This document shows, in pieces, positions 36,491-45,467 of a stretch of DNA of 64,000 nt (position 1 is the first letter of the stretch; every line of letters begins with the position of its first letter). The translations under genes were made by a program, and so were the position numbers. The notes under the pieces were generated by a model, which was given only the letters and a program-made list of their open reading frames with translations, was not told the DNA's origin and ran no database searches. This DNA comes from Chloroflexota bacterium (lineage in GTDB: Bacteria; Chloroflexota; Dehalococcoidia; Lucifugimonadales; Lucifugimonadaceae). Location of the stretch: assembly GCA_002730555.1 (NCBI GenBank), contig PCAM01000003.1, forward strand, positions 1-64,000. Direction: 5' to 3'.

Positions 36491-37221
36491 CTAGCCGGGG
36501 TGACCGTGTTCATCCGCCGGTGAAACGGTGAAAAGAAAGTGGACCTTTCGCCGACGGCGGACTCCGCCCAGACCTTGCGGCCGTGGCGTTCTACGATCCG
36601 CCTGACGATCGCCAGCCCGGCGCCGGCACCTTTTCCCGGGATAACCGCACGATCAGTTCGATGTAGTTCCGAGCGGCTTCCGATAGCGAATCTCTCTCTG
36701 AGTTCAGCAAACGCGACGCTAGGTGGGCGGACATGCTCAACGGGCCGCGAAGATAGTGGGAAACGCTGTAGGAAAACGCTTCGAGTTCCGAGTTGGCATG
36801 CTGCAGTTTCGCGGTTCGTTCCTCGACGCGTCGCTCAAGGTTGGCCGTAACGATCCCGACTGCGGCCGTCTGAACAATCGCCCTTGTACGGGGTAGGGGC
36901 TTCCGTATCGGCCAGCGTCCTGTGTAGTTTTGCGTTTGTGACGCTACCGGCGATCTGGGTGGTGATCCTTCTGGATTGCTCCGGATACCTCTGGCCGTAA
37001 GCGTTCTTCACTCGGGGCCTCGCCGAAAGCGCATCGATCACTCGACCGTTAACCAGAAACGGGTTAAATAAGCCTGAATTTGACGCGCCTTCCTCCACCG
37101 CTCCTGGGGCCATTGTCGAGTCCTGATCAATAGCTACGATGACTGACCGGTCTACGTTGGCAACCCACCAGGACGAATCCGAATCATTTGAATGACGGCC
37201 CCCGGGTTCGAATCCAGGCAA
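36491..37221 (-). pseudogene. Decayed GAF-domain sensor histidine kinase
   Basis: Three pieces of one kinase are readable on the minus strand in different frames. From about 37221 to 36850, a GAF-like domain ends VIDALSARPRVKNAYGQRYP and then TTQIAGSVTNAKLHRTL. From 36839 to about 36636, the linker and H-box read RVEERTAKLQHANSELEAFS and then YSVSHYLRGPLSM, with the phospho-acceptor His kept but the usual Asp replaced by Tyr. From about 36630, in another frame, comes the end of the ATPase domain, GAGAGLAIVRRIVERHG, then VWAESAVGE. Most of the ATP-binding domain (N, D and F boxes) is missing. Several frame changes and stops make it non-functional. Confidence 0.75.
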
Positions 37222-37517
37222 CGCTTGTCCGGTGGTGTATCAGGTGGTCCAAAGATCATCCAGTTCCAACGTTGATCCCACAGCCCGTCCTATGTCAGTG
37301 AGATAACCGCGTTCCCACGCCGTCTGTTCGTACTCTGCAGGGACAGATGGTTGGTCGACTTTGATAGCCGACCAACCGCAATAGGTAGGGCTTTGGCCCC
37401 GAAAAGGGAGGCCGCTCGCCGAGACCGACGAAGAGACTGTCTCTCATGAAAGATCACGGTCATTCGATTCTTGCCACAATGGCCACCGCAAAGGACTTCC
37501 CACGATACCCAACGATT
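37222..37517. other. Gene-free spacer between kinase remnant and liv operon
   Basis: No convincing coding frame is seen. It contains one perfect 9-bp inverted repeat, GGTTGGTCG (37349-37357) with CGACCAACC (37369-37377), loop 11 bases, no T run. It starts next to a tRNA T-arm-like stretch (CGGGTTCGAATCCAGG near 37201), for which no complete tRNA can be folded. Confidence 0.5.
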
Positions 37518-37546
37518 TTGTTGATCTAGAAATTCGCTTGTATCCT
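37518..37546 (+). promoter_or_regulatory. Sigma-70-type promoter of the liv-type operon
   Basis: TTGTTG (37518-37523) and TATCCT (37541-37546) have a 17-base spacer. The predicted transcript start near 37553 leaves a 67-base leader before the binding-protein ATG. Confidence 0.5.
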
Positions 37547-37619
37547 TTGATGTCGGTAAGATGTGGGGCAATATCGTTCCAAAACCGGCCTTCGCGGAGA
37601 GTAAGGATCTACCTCGATT

Positions 37620-38777
37620 ATGAAATTTACTAAACCGTTTGTTTTTCTTTTGATCGCCATGGTGGGGTTCGCGTCGCTGGCTGTTGCATGTAGTAGCAGT
37701 GACGACATGGAGGTGGCCAAGATTGGGCTGATGAGCCCGCAGACCGGTCCGATTGCGCAGTACGCGCCCGGGTTCGAGACTGCGGGAGATGTGGCCGTTG
37801 CAGAACTCAACGCGGACAACGAGGACTTCCAGTTTGAGTTGATCGTTGTCGACTCGGGTTGCGACGGCACACAGGCGGCGACCGCCGCCCAGTCTCTGAT
37901 CGACTCCGGCGTCGACGTGATCGTCGGAGCCGCATGCTCGGGCGCCACACTGGGCGCTATCGCAGTCGCAGCTCCAGCCGGAGTACCGATGGTTTCGTAC
38001 GCAAGCACATCGCCCGCGATCACGAACGCGGATGACAACGGACACCTGTTCAGGGTCGTCCCGAGCGACGCCCAACAGGCGGTCGCGCTGTCGTTGGTGG
38101 TGGAACAGGCAAACGTCGGTGATCCGGCCGTCCTGTACATGACCAACGAGTACGGCTCAGGGCTCGCAGATAACTTCGAGTCCAATTGGGCCGCCAGCCT
38201 GTGTGCGCAGGTCGGTTACGACCCGACGGAAGGCTCCTACGACGCATCCGCTCTCGCCCAGGCAGTGGTCGATGGCGGTTGTGAATCCGTTGTCCTCATG
38301 TCCTACGCCACCGATGGCGCAGCGATCATGGAAGCTCTGCTCGCGCAGGGCTACGACGGCTCCATCTTCGGCGCCGACGGTCTTGCCGACTCGGCCTTCG
38401 CAGACGCATTCACAGACGTGGAGGCGCTCCCCGGCCTGGTGGCGACACGACCCCGTCCGGGAGAAGAGTCCAGCTCCAAGAGCGCGTTTGAGACCGCTTA
38501 CTCCGCCGCCGGCGGTGACACGGGTGGGATCTACACGCACGAGACCTACGACGCCATCAAGCTCGCTGGCGCGGCGGTCATTTCGGATCCCGATGGAGAC
38601 ATCGCAGCTGCCCTGTCTAACATCGGTGTCGCGTACGCCGGCGCCAGCGGTACCCACACGTTTGACGCGGCCGGTGACGTTCTCGGAACCGGTTACGAGG
38701 TCTGTGAGTTTGGATCAGGGGGCAGCTTCGCCTGCCCGCAGGTCTGGACAGCTGACGGCGGGGTGAGTAACCAGTAA
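37620..38777 (+). CDS. livK: Branched-chain amino acid-type ABC transporter substrate-binding lipoprotein
   Basis: 385 residues with a lipoprotein signal (MKFTKPFVFLLIAMVGFAS, lipobox LAVAC, Cys about 24). The type-I periplasmic binding fold is seen in KIGLMSPQTGPIAQYAPGF, VIVGAACSGATLGAI, PMVSYASTSPAIT and DGLADSAFADAF. Family members bind leucine, isoleucine, valine, other amino acids, urea or amides; the ligand is not evident. AAGGA lies 12 bases before ATG, somewhat far. Followed by a strong hairpin, then the permease and ATPase genes. Binding protein levels are probably raised by partial termination at that hairpin. Confidence 0.93.
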   Translation: MKFTKPFVFLLIAMVGFASLAVACSSSDDMEVAKIGLMSPQTGPIAQYAPGFETAGDVAVAELNADNEDFQFELIVVDSGCDGTQAATAAQSLIDSGVDVIVGAACSGATLGAIAVAAPAGVPMVSYASTSPAITNADDNGHLFRVVPSDAQQAVALSLVVEQANVGDPAVLYMTNEYGSGLADNFESNWAASLCAQVGYDPTEGSYDASALAQAVVDGGCESVVLMSYATDGAAIMEALLAQGYDGSIFGADGLADSAFADAFTDVEALPGLVATRPRPGEESSSKSAFETAYSAAGGDTGGIYTHETYDAIKLAGAAVISDPDGDIAAALSNIGVAYAGASGTHTFDAAGDVLGTGYEVCEFGSGGSFACPQVWTADGGVSNQ

Positions 38778-38804
38778 CGGTTCCGGTCGGGTAAATTCAC
38801 GGTG

Positions 38805-38850
38805 ACGAGTTGGCCTGCAGCGGGGATTATCCTGCTGCAGGCCAACTCGT
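38805..38850 (+). terminator. Strong hairpin after the binding-protein gene (partial terminator / mRNA stabiliser)
   Basis: A perfect 17-bp stem (38805-38821 with 38834-38850; arms contain GAGTTGGCCTGCAGC) encloses a 12-base loop and is followed by TTTAG. Such hairpins between a binding-protein gene and its permease genes commonly give the binding protein higher expression. Confidence 0.75.
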
Positions 38851-38921
38851 TTAGCCGACGGTGACGCCACTCCTCAGGGGCGGAGGGGCGGAATAGCGCA
38901 GTTGACTGGATCGGTACACAT

Positions 38922-41792
38922 TTGAACGCAACGCGTCAAAGATGGGCGGGCATCCCCTTCTGGCAGCGTCGACTGTTGATAAGCGTTTTCCTGTTTTTTG
39001 ACGCCTACCTGGGAATGAACCACGGCGCGGGCGTCGTCGGGTGGTCGGGCCTGGTCACCAACGATCTGAAATGGCTGTTGTTGGCGCTGGAGATGATGGC
39101 GGGCGGGATGGTTTCCGTTCATCTTCTCACCGTCCTGGCCAGACAGAGATGGCGGGCCGTTTCACTGATCTCGACGCCGGTGCTGGTCGTGGCGTTCGGA
39201 TTCCTTGTACTTGAGCTCGGACTGTCCGGGGCGGGCAATTCGGCCGGGATGAACTTCAACCTGGCCTCAATCGGATCGAGCGCGCTCTACTGGTCTGCCG
39301 CTTACCTCGTCATCGCCATCGGTCTGACCCTCACCTACAAGGTGCAGCGCTTCGCCAATTTCGCCCAGGCTGAAATGGCGCTCGTCGGCGCTTATGTGGC
39401 TCTCACGCTGATGTGGTCAGACACATTCTTCCCGATATCAGACGCTCCCGCAGATGGAAAATTCAACTGGGAGTTGATCATCTGGTCCGGGATTATGGCG
39501 TTCGCCGTGACCGGCCTCATCGGCCTCCTTATAGATCGGCTCGTCTATAAACGACTCCGAAACAAGTTAGCGACGCCGCAGGTGATGATGATCGCCTCGC
39601 TCGGGGTCGCCATGGTGCTCCGGGCCTTGTTGTTCATGCGATTCAGCGCGAGCACCTACCTGTTCGTTCCCGATCGTGACTGGCGGCTCGCCAGTTCCAA
39701 GTTTGAGATACCGACCGAACGGCTGAGGCTCACCCTTGGCGACCGCATCGACGCGCCGCTGATGGAACTGGCCGATAAGGTGAATCCGCACGCCCTGACG
39801 TACACGCGGGTCGCCTTGATCGTGGGCATGTTCGGCGCGGTCCTCTTCCTGCTCATTCTTCTTCACCGCACCCGGCTCGGCAGACAGGTACGCGCCGTGG
39901 CCGACAACGAGGGTCTCGCAGCATCGAGCGGAATCCATGTCGAACGTGTACACGGGATCAGCGCCTTCCTTTCGGCGGGGCTCACCGGTTTTGGCGGCGC
40001 GCTCCTGGCGTCGATCCTGCCGATCAATCCGGAATTGGGTCTTTCACTACTGCTGCCGGCGTTCGCCGTGGTCGTCCTCGGATCCATAGGTTCCGTTCAA
40101 GGGGTGATTATCGGGGCGCTTATTGTCGGGCTGTTAAGGGCCGCCTCCGAGCCGATATTGATCGGCGCGGGAAGTGCTTTGGGTCGACCTACCGCGAGCG
40201 GTTTCGCCGAGGTGATGCCATTCATATTCCTGATCGGCCTGCTGCTGATGGCGCCGCGAGGCATCGGTGACGCGCTGCAGAACTGGAACATCGAAAGGGC
40301 CCGAAAGCGTCGGCAGGCGCAAGGGAACGGCGGTCCTGACCTGAGGGCCGCCGCCGGGCCGCCAGGCCGCGCCGAGGAGCTGACGAGAGCCCTCAGCGAT
40401 TTCTGGGAACGCCTCGGTGGGTGGAAAGACTCCGCGTTTGAAGGACTGGCCCGGGCGATCTCAGTCGTCTGGGCGCTTCCCAACGCTTACCTGGTGCGAC
40501 AATTCAACGCGGCCTCCGGCTTCATCTCCGGCCTGAGGATCACCCCCCGGGGGCGGATACCGGTCGACCGGGAGACCAACCGGGGGTCCTGGATGGCATT
40601 CGCCGTCTTCTTCCTGATATTGGTCGGCGTCGTATGGTTCCTCCCCAGCGTCAGCAACCTGACGAAGGTGCTCCAAGTCGCCCGGATCATCATCCTGGTC
40701 GGCATCTTCAGCCTGATGGCGTTCTCCCTGAACCTGCACACAGGCCTGACCGGTATGACCAACTTCGGGGTGATTTTCTTCGTCGGAATCGGGGCCGTCA
40801 CGGTCGGGTTGCTATCTGCGCCGGTCGAGACGAACGGGTATGGCTGGGCGCCGTGGCAGGCGACATCCGTCGCCGTCTTACTATCGGCACTGGCCGGCTG
40901 GCTGCTCGCGTACCCCACGGCGCGGTTGCGCATGGACTACTTCGCCATCGTGACAATTTCACTTGGTGAAATGCTCCGGATATCACTCCAGGCGGAGCCG
41001 GTACTGCGCGCCGGAACCGTCACATCGGCCATCGGCATATCGCAATATTCACGACCACTGGAGGGCTGGTGGGAGTCCGGCGCGGCGTCCACGGTCGGCG
41101 GGTGGCTGGGACTCGATGGTTCGGCACCGTATGTCGTGCTCCTCGCCTCCGTGACCGTCGTCGCTACTCTCGGGGTCTGGTATCTCCTGAACACACTCCT
41201 CGCTTCCCCCTGGGGCCGAATTCTCCGCTCGATCAGGGAGGACGAGGAGGTCAGCCAGCATCACGGCCACAACATCCTGACTCACAAAGCGGCGAGTCTG
41301 GCGTTGGGCGGTGCGGTGGCGGCGCTTGCGGGAGCCCTGTGGGCCTGGCTAAACGTGAGTATATTCCCGGACTTCATGAACCCCGTCCGCTCTACGTTCC
41401 TGATCTGGGCGGCATTCATAGTTGGCGGACGCGGCAACAATCGGGGCATGGTCGTGGGCGCGTTCTTGATCGTCATCGTGGAGTTCGTTTTCAACGTGAT
41501 GGTAGTAGCGAGAGGCAGTGCGGACCTGGCGTTCCACGATGTCACCAGGTATATGGACACCGCCTTTGCGTGGTTTATAAACGACGTCGGTGGACTCCTC
41601 TGGTCGGACCGGTCCGTTACGGAGGTGTTCCCGAAAGGGATCGTCGTGGTGGCGCTGAGCCACCTGAAACTGGCCTTGATCGGTATGGTGATTCTCGGGG
41701 CGCTGCTGTTGTCGCCGAAGGGTCTTCTGCCCGAGGTCCCGGGCCGGCCGAAACGAGCCGTGTCCCCGACGGAAAATGAGGGCCGGTCGTAA
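38922..41792 (+). CDS. livHM: Fused LivH-LivM ABC permease
   Basis: A single 956-residue frame from TTG 38922. Residues about 1-110 are an extra hydrophobic extension with three or four membrane segments. Residues about 115-455 are a LivH-type permease (GLTLTYKVQRFANFAQAEMA, VRAVADNEGLAASSGI). A charged linker of about 90 residues follows. Residues about 560-930 are LivM (MAFSLNLHTGLTGMTNFG, GRILRSIREDEEVSQHHGHN, FIVGGRGNNRGMVVGAFL). The two half-permeases are normally separate genes. No frameshift or internal stop separates them. The two ATPase genes follow at once. Confidence 0.92.
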   Translation: MNATRQRWAGIPFWQRRLLISVFLFFDAYLGMNHGAGVVGWSGLVTNDLKWLLLALEMMAGGMVSVHLLTVLARQRWRAVSLISTPVLVVAFGFLVLELGLSGAGNSAGMNFNLASIGSSALYWSAAYLVIAIGLTLTYKVQRFANFAQAEMALVGAYVALTLMWSDTFFPISDAPADGKFNWELIIWSGIMAFAVTGLIGLLIDRLVYKRLRNKLATPQVMMIASLGVAMVLRALLFMRFSASTYLFVPDRDWRLASSKFEIPTERLRLTLGDRIDAPLMELADKVNPHALTYTRVALIVGMFGAVLFLLILLHRTRLGRQVRAVADNEGLAASSGIHVERVHGISAFLSAGLTGFGGALLASILPINPELGLSLLLPAFAVVVLGSIGSVQGVIIGALIVGLLRAASEPILIGAGSALGRPTASGFAEVMPFIFLIGLLLMAPRGIGDALQNWNIERARKRRQAQGNGGPDLRAAAGPPGRAEELTRALSDFWERLGGWKDSAFEGLARAISVVWALPNAYLVRQFNAASGFISGLRITPRGRIPVDRETNRGSWMAFAVFFLILVGVVWFLPSVSNLTKVLQVARIIILVGIFSLMAFSLNLHTGLTGMTNFGVIFFVGIGAVTVGLLSAPVETNGYGWAPWQATSVAVLLSALAGWLLAYPTARLRMDYFAIVTISLGEMLRISLQAEPVLRAGTVTSAIGISQYSRPLEGWWESGAASTVGGWLGLDGSAPYVVLLASVTVVATLGVWYLLNTLLASPWGRILRSIREDEEVSQHHGHNILTHKAASLALGGAVAALAGALWAWLNVSIFPDFMNPVRSTFLIWAAFIVGGRGNNRGMVVGAFLIVIVEFVFNVMVVARGSADLAFHDVTRYMDTAFAWFINDVGGLLWSDRSVTEVFPKGIVVVALSHLKLALIGMVILGALLLSPKGLLPEVPGRPKRAVSPTENEGRS

Positions 41793-41794
41793 CG

Positions 41795-42574
41795 ATGAGC
41801 ACACCCGCACTTCGTGTCACCGAACTCATAAAGGACTTTGGCGGTCTCAGGGCTGTCGACAACATCTCGTTCCAGGTCGAGGACGGCGAGTTCGTCGGAT
41901 TGATCGGTCCAAACGGGTGCGGAAAGACGACCACGTTCAACTGCATCTCGGGTCTCCTGGAGATGACGTCCGGCAAGATCGAAGTACTCGGGGAAGATGC
42001 CACGGGCAGCCGGCCTGATCAGATCCAGAATCTGGGGCTTACGAGGACCTTCCAGCACACACGGCTCTGGCGGGAGATGACCGTGATCGAGAATCTTCTC
42101 GTGCCGCCACGCCGTCAGTTCTCTCCGAACCCGTTGCTAGCGCTGCTTCGTCCGGGCTCCCGGACGAATGAAAGACATCGGGTCGCCGATGCCTACGCCA
42201 TCCTGGACATGCTTGAGATCTCACACATGGCGCACAATCTGGCGAGTGAGCTTTCGGGTGGACAGAGCAAACTCGTCGACATCGGCCGCGCCCTCATGAG
42301 CTCCCCTCGATTCCTGTTGCTAGATGAGCCGGTCGCCGGGGTCGCCGGACCGCTTGCCGAGAGGATCTTCCAGAACCTGCGCAGCCTGGCGACGGAAACC
42401 GGGGTCGGCATGCTGGTTATTGAGCACAATATGGACTTCATCCTGCGCACCGGCGTCGACCGGATCATCGTCATGGACGCAGGCCGGATTCTGGTGCAGG
42501 GCACGCCCGACGAAATCAAGGAGAGCCAGAGTGTTGTCGAGGCATATCTCGGCGACGCGGGAGCGGCCCTTTAA
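41795..42574 (+). CDS. livG: Branched-chain amino acid-type ABC transporter ATPase (LivG-like)
   Basis: 259 residues, 2 bases after the permease. Walker A GPNGCGKTTTFNCISG, Q-loop region LTRTFQHTRLWREMTV, signature LSGGQSKLVDIGRAL, Walker B FLLLDEPVAGV, H-loop VIEHNMDFI. The extended C-terminal region with EIKESQSVVEAYLG is typical of LivG. It pairs with LivF as a heterodimeric motor; the ATG of livF overlaps its stop. Confidence 0.95.
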   Translation: MSTPALRVTELIKDFGGLRAVDNISFQVEDGEFVGLIGPNGCGKTTTFNCISGLLEMTSGKIEVLGEDATGSRPDQIQNLGLTRTFQHTRLWREMTVIENLLVPPRRQFSPNPLLALLRPGSRTNERHRVADAYAILDMLEISHMAHNLASELSGGQSKLVDIGRALMSSPRFLLLDEPVAGVAGPLAERIFQNLRSLATETGVGMLVIEHNMDFILRTGVDRIIVMDAGRILVQGTPDEIKESQSVVEAYLGDAGAAL

Positions 42575-43296
42575 TGCCCGCCGTCCTTGAGGTCACAGGA
42601 CTCGAAGGTGGGTACGGATCCGTCCAGATTTTGAACGGCATCGACCTGCACGTTGATGAAGGAGAATTCGTCACGATTATCGGGCCCAACGGGTGCGGGA
42701 AGTCGACGTTCCTGAAGGTATTGTTCGGTCTCGCTGCGCACTACAACGGCATCGTCAAACACAACGATGAAGACGTTTCAGGGTGGCGTACCGACAGGCT
42801 TGTAGGCCGTGGAATCGCTTACGTGCCGCAGGTGGACAACGTGTTCTCGTCTCTATCGGTGCATGAAAACCTGCAGATGGGTGGCATCCGACAGTCCACG
42901 AGGGTACTCACCGCACGCATCAGTCAGGCCTGCCGTATGTTTCCGGTTCTTGAACCACGCATGAACGATCTGGCGGCCTCTCTCTCCGGCGGTGAACGAC
43001 AGATGCTAGCGATATCGCGTGCGCTCATATCGGATCCCTCTTTTCTTCTTCTGGACGAACCGACCGCCGCGTTGTCGCCGCTGTTTCAGCAGCAGATCAT
43101 CGCAAGCATTGACGCACTCCGTAGCGAGGGGATATCGGTGCTTCTTGTCGAGCAAAACGCCAGGTTGTCTTTGGCCCGATCCGACCGCGGTTACATATTC
43201 GCGGGCGGAAAAGTCGTACATACCGGAAGCGCAGATGCGATCCTCAACGACCCGAATATCGGCGCTTACTTCCTAGGCGTCCAGGACGACTCCTGA
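42574..43296 (+). CDS. livF: Branched-chain amino acid-type ABC transporter ATPase (LivF-like)
   Basis: 240 residues. Walker A GPNGCGKSTFLKVLFG, YVPQVDNVFSSLSVHENLQM (typical LivF), signature LSGGERQMLAISRAL, Walker B FLLLDEPTAALSP, VLLVEQNARLSL. It is the last gene of the operon. No clear terminator is visible in the 141-base gap to the next regulator gene, which has its own promoter. Confidence 0.95.
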   Translation: MPAVLEVTGLEGGYGSVQILNGIDLHVDEGEFVTIIGPNGCGKSTFLKVLFGLAAHYNGIVKHNDEDVSGWRTDRLVGRGIAYVPQVDNVFSSLSVHENLQMGGIRQSTRVLTARISQACRMFPVLEPRMNDLAASLSGGERQMLAISRALISDPSFLLLDEPTAALSPLFQQQIIASIDALRSEGISVLLVEQNARLSLARSDRGYIFAGGKVVHTGSADAILNDPNIGAYFLGVQDDS

Positions 43297-43367
43297 CCTG
43301 GTCCTTGCGCAGGTTGGCGAGGGCAGGCAGTGGGCATTTCTTGCGTGGTAAGTCCACTCGGATCCAT

Positions 43368-43396
43368 TTGAGCGTCGGTCGAAAAAATCCATTAAA
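43368..43396 (+). promoter_or_regulatory. Promoter of the gntR-tupABC-moeA unit
   Basis: TTGAGC (43368-43373), a 17-base spacer containing an A run, and ATTAAA (43391-43396). Transcript start near 43403. The leader contains CACTGTCAC and CTTGTCACATG, two GTCAC-bearing half-sites that could be an autoregulatory site. Confidence 0.45.
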
Positions 43397-43437
43397 TCCT
43401 CATGCGAACGCCGGGAATTCACTGTCACACTTGTCAC

Positions 43438-43857
43438 ATGACGAATCGAACAGATATCGAATGGCTGCAGCTGGATTCGGCCTCTTCGACGCCCCTCCAT
43501 CGACAGATCGACGAGGGCGTCAAAACTGCCATCGCCATGAAACAGCTTCGCACCCGGGACCGGCTTCCCACCGTTCGCGCACTGGCCGATCATCTCGGCA
43601 TCCACCCCAACACCGTCGCACGTGCCTACTCAGGCCTCGTCAGGGACGGGGTGCTGATCGCACAGCCGGGAAGGGGCACATTCGTTCCTCCAGAGTCCGG
43701 CGACCTGGGCGCAGAACGGCAGGTTCGGCTGGACTCCATCATCACCCGCAGCCTCGTCCGGGCCCTCAGCCTTGGTTTCCCTCTTGAGCAGATCGAAGCG
43801 AGTTTCACGAGAGAGGTCGCCGGATTCAGGGAAGATGTCGAAGGTCCAGCTAGTTGA
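43438..43857 (+). CDS. GntR-family transcriptional regulator (short, YtrA-like)
   Basis: 139 residues from ATG 43438. The winged helix-turn-helix fills residues about 10-80 (PLHRQIDEGVKTAIAM, RLPTVRALADHLGIHPNTVA, GVLIAQPGRGTFV). The short helical tail of about 60 residues, lacking an effector domain such as FCD or UTRA, is that of the YtrA type, which often controls ABC transporters next door. It overlaps or abuts tupA, so it may regulate tungstate uptake and moeA; this is inference from position. Confidence 0.85.
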   Translation: MTNRTDIEWLQLDSASSTPLHRQIDEGVKTAIAMKQLRTRDRLPTVRALADHLGIHPNTVARAYSGLVRDGVLIAQPGRGTFVPPESGDLGAERQVRLDSIITRSLVRALSLGFPLEQIEASFTREVAGFREDVEGPAS

Positions 43858-43925
43858 TCCTTCCGATACCAGATGACGACGTAACGGTGGAACGCACCGA
43901 ATCCCGGCGATTACGACGAGTAAAC

Positions 43926-44768
43926 GTGGTCAAGCGCCTGCTCGCGCTCGTCGTGTTAGTCGCGATCGCAACCACCCTTGTCGCGTGCGGTGGTTTAGAC
44001 GATTCAAACGTAATTCTGGCAACTACCACGAGCACTTTCGACACCGGCCTGCTAGATGTGTTGATCCCGGCCTTTGAAGCGGAGAGCAAATACAAAATCA
44101 AGCCGATCGCGGTCGGCACCGGCCAGGCACTGGCGATGGGCGAGCGCGGTGAGGCGGATGTGTTGCTGGTTCACGCTCCGGCCGCAGAGGCGGAGTTGCT
44201 GGAGAGTGGGGCGGCAGTGAACCGGACCCCGGTCATGTACAACTTCTTCGTTCTACTCGGCCCTCCTGACGACCCGGCCGGAGCCCTGACCGCCTCTTCC
44301 ATTGAGGGCGCCATGGCGTCCATCGCCAGTACCGACGCCGATTTCATGTCACGGGGAGACGACTCCGGGACGCACAAGATGGAGTTGAGCCTGTGGGAGC
44401 GTGCCGGGGTGGCGCCGAACGGTCACTGGTACCAGGAGACGGGGCAAGGGATGGGCGCAACGCTGCAAATAGCATCCCAGAAAGCCGCGTACACGCTCTC
44501 CGATCGCGCCACCCATCTGTCGCTCAGCGGCGTCCTGGAACTGGAGATCATCTCAGGAGCGGACGACGCGCTTCTGAATACCTACTCCATCCTGGAGTTA
44601 AACGGTGGCCGTTTTCCCAAGTTGAACGTTGAGGGCGGGAGAGCGTTCACAGAGTTCATGCTGTCGACGGAGACGCAAGCCATCATCCGGGATTTTGGTG
44701 TCGCCAGGTTCTCAGAACGTCTTTTCATCCCGGGCCCGGCCGGTGATTCGACTGGAACGGGTTCGTAG
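43926..44768 (+). CDS. tupA: Tungstate ABC transporter substrate-binding lipoprotein
   Basis: The likely start is GTG 43926, which gives a textbook lipoprotein signal (VKRLLALVVLVAIATTLVAC). The frame is open to 43854, overlapping gntR by 4 bases. The mature part begins with ILATTTSTFDTGLLDVLIP, the TTTS-T-DTGLL motif diagnostic of TupA/WtpA-unlike type tungstate binders. GQALAMGERGEADVLLVHAP and FMSRGDDSGTHKMELSLW carry the oxyanion-binding residues. It feeds TupB/TupC. The downstream moeA and AOR genes make tungstate the natural ligand. Confidence 0.92.
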   Translation: MVKRLLALVVLVAIATTLVACGGLDDSNVILATTTSTFDTGLLDVLIPAFEAESKYKIKPIAVGTGQALAMGERGEADVLLVHAPAAEAELLESGAAVNRTPVMYNFFVLLGPPDDPAGALTASSIEGAMASIASTDADFMSRGDDSGTHKMELSLWERAGVAPNGHWYQETGQGMGATLQIASQKAAYTLSDRATHLSLSGVLELEIISGADDALLNTYSILELNGGRFPKLNVEGGRAFTEFMLSTETQAIIRDFGVARFSERLFIPGPAGDSTGTGS

Positions 44769-45467
44769 ATGGATCTTATCTGGGACGGCATCACGGAGGC
44801 TGTGCGGCTGATCTTTAGCGGTGACAAAGAGGTGGCCGAGATCGTATTTCTAACCCTCCGGGTTTCCGGCGCAGCAACCGTGCTGGCGACGGTTATCGGG
44901 GTTCCGTTAGGCGCGGTGCTGGGCGTATGGCAGTTCCGGGGCAGGGGGCTGTTGATCAGCATCGTCAACACGGGAATGGGCGCGCCGCCGGTCGTCGTTG
45001 GGCTGGTGGTGATGATCATGCTGTGGCGCTCCGGCGTTCTGGGCGGCCTCAACATCCTCTACACGCCGTGGGCAATGGTGTTCGCACAGGCCTTGATCGC
45101 ACTGCCGATCGTCATCGGGTTCTCGATGGCGGCGATCGCCGGTATAGACCCCGCGTTTCGGCAGCAGATGCTGGCGCTGGGAGCGTCAAAGTCACAGGCC
45201 CTTTACGTGATGGTCCTGGAGGCGAGGCTTGCCATTCTGGCCGCGGTGATGGCCGGGTTTGGCGCGGTGATATCGGAAGTCGGCGCAGTGATGATGGTCG
45301 GCGGCAACATCAAGGGAGAGACCAGGGTACTGACGACGGCCACCGTGCTTGAGTCCAGTCGCGGAGAGTTCGGCACGGCGATCGCACTCGGCGCTATCCT
45401 CTTGATGCTCGCGTTCGTGGTTATCGCCACGCTGACAATCGTGCAACAAAGGGCTCGGATCAGATGA
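44769..45467 (+). CDS. tupB: Tungstate ABC transporter permease
   Basis: 232 residues with about five membrane segments and the ABC permease EAA-like loop AAIAGIDPAFRQQMLALGAS. It starts directly after the tupA stop and overlaps tupC by 4 bases. VGLVVMIMLWRSGVLG is typical of the TupB/ModB-like group. Confidence 0.93.
   Translation: MDLIWDGITEAVRLIFSGDKEVAEIVFLTLRVSGAATVLATVIGVPLGAVLGVWQFRGRGLLISIVNTGMGAPPVVVGLVVMIMLWRSGVLGGLNILYTPWAMVFAQALIALPIVIGFSMAAIAGIDPAFRQQMLALGASKSQALYVMVLEARLAILAAVMAGFGAVISEVGAVMMVGGNIKGETRVLTTATVLESSRGEFGTAIALGAILLMLAFVVIATLTIVQQRARIR

Noticed and set aside
36539-36850. Plus-strand ORF of 103 codons
   Set aside because: It is antisense to the recognisable histidine kinase remnant on the minus strand.
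37150-37230. tRNA gene suggested by CGGGTTCGAATCCAGG near 37201
   Set aside because: Only a T-arm-like stretch is seen; the T stem has a mismatch, the acceptor stem pairs at 5 of 7 positions at best, and no D arm or anticodon arm can be placed.
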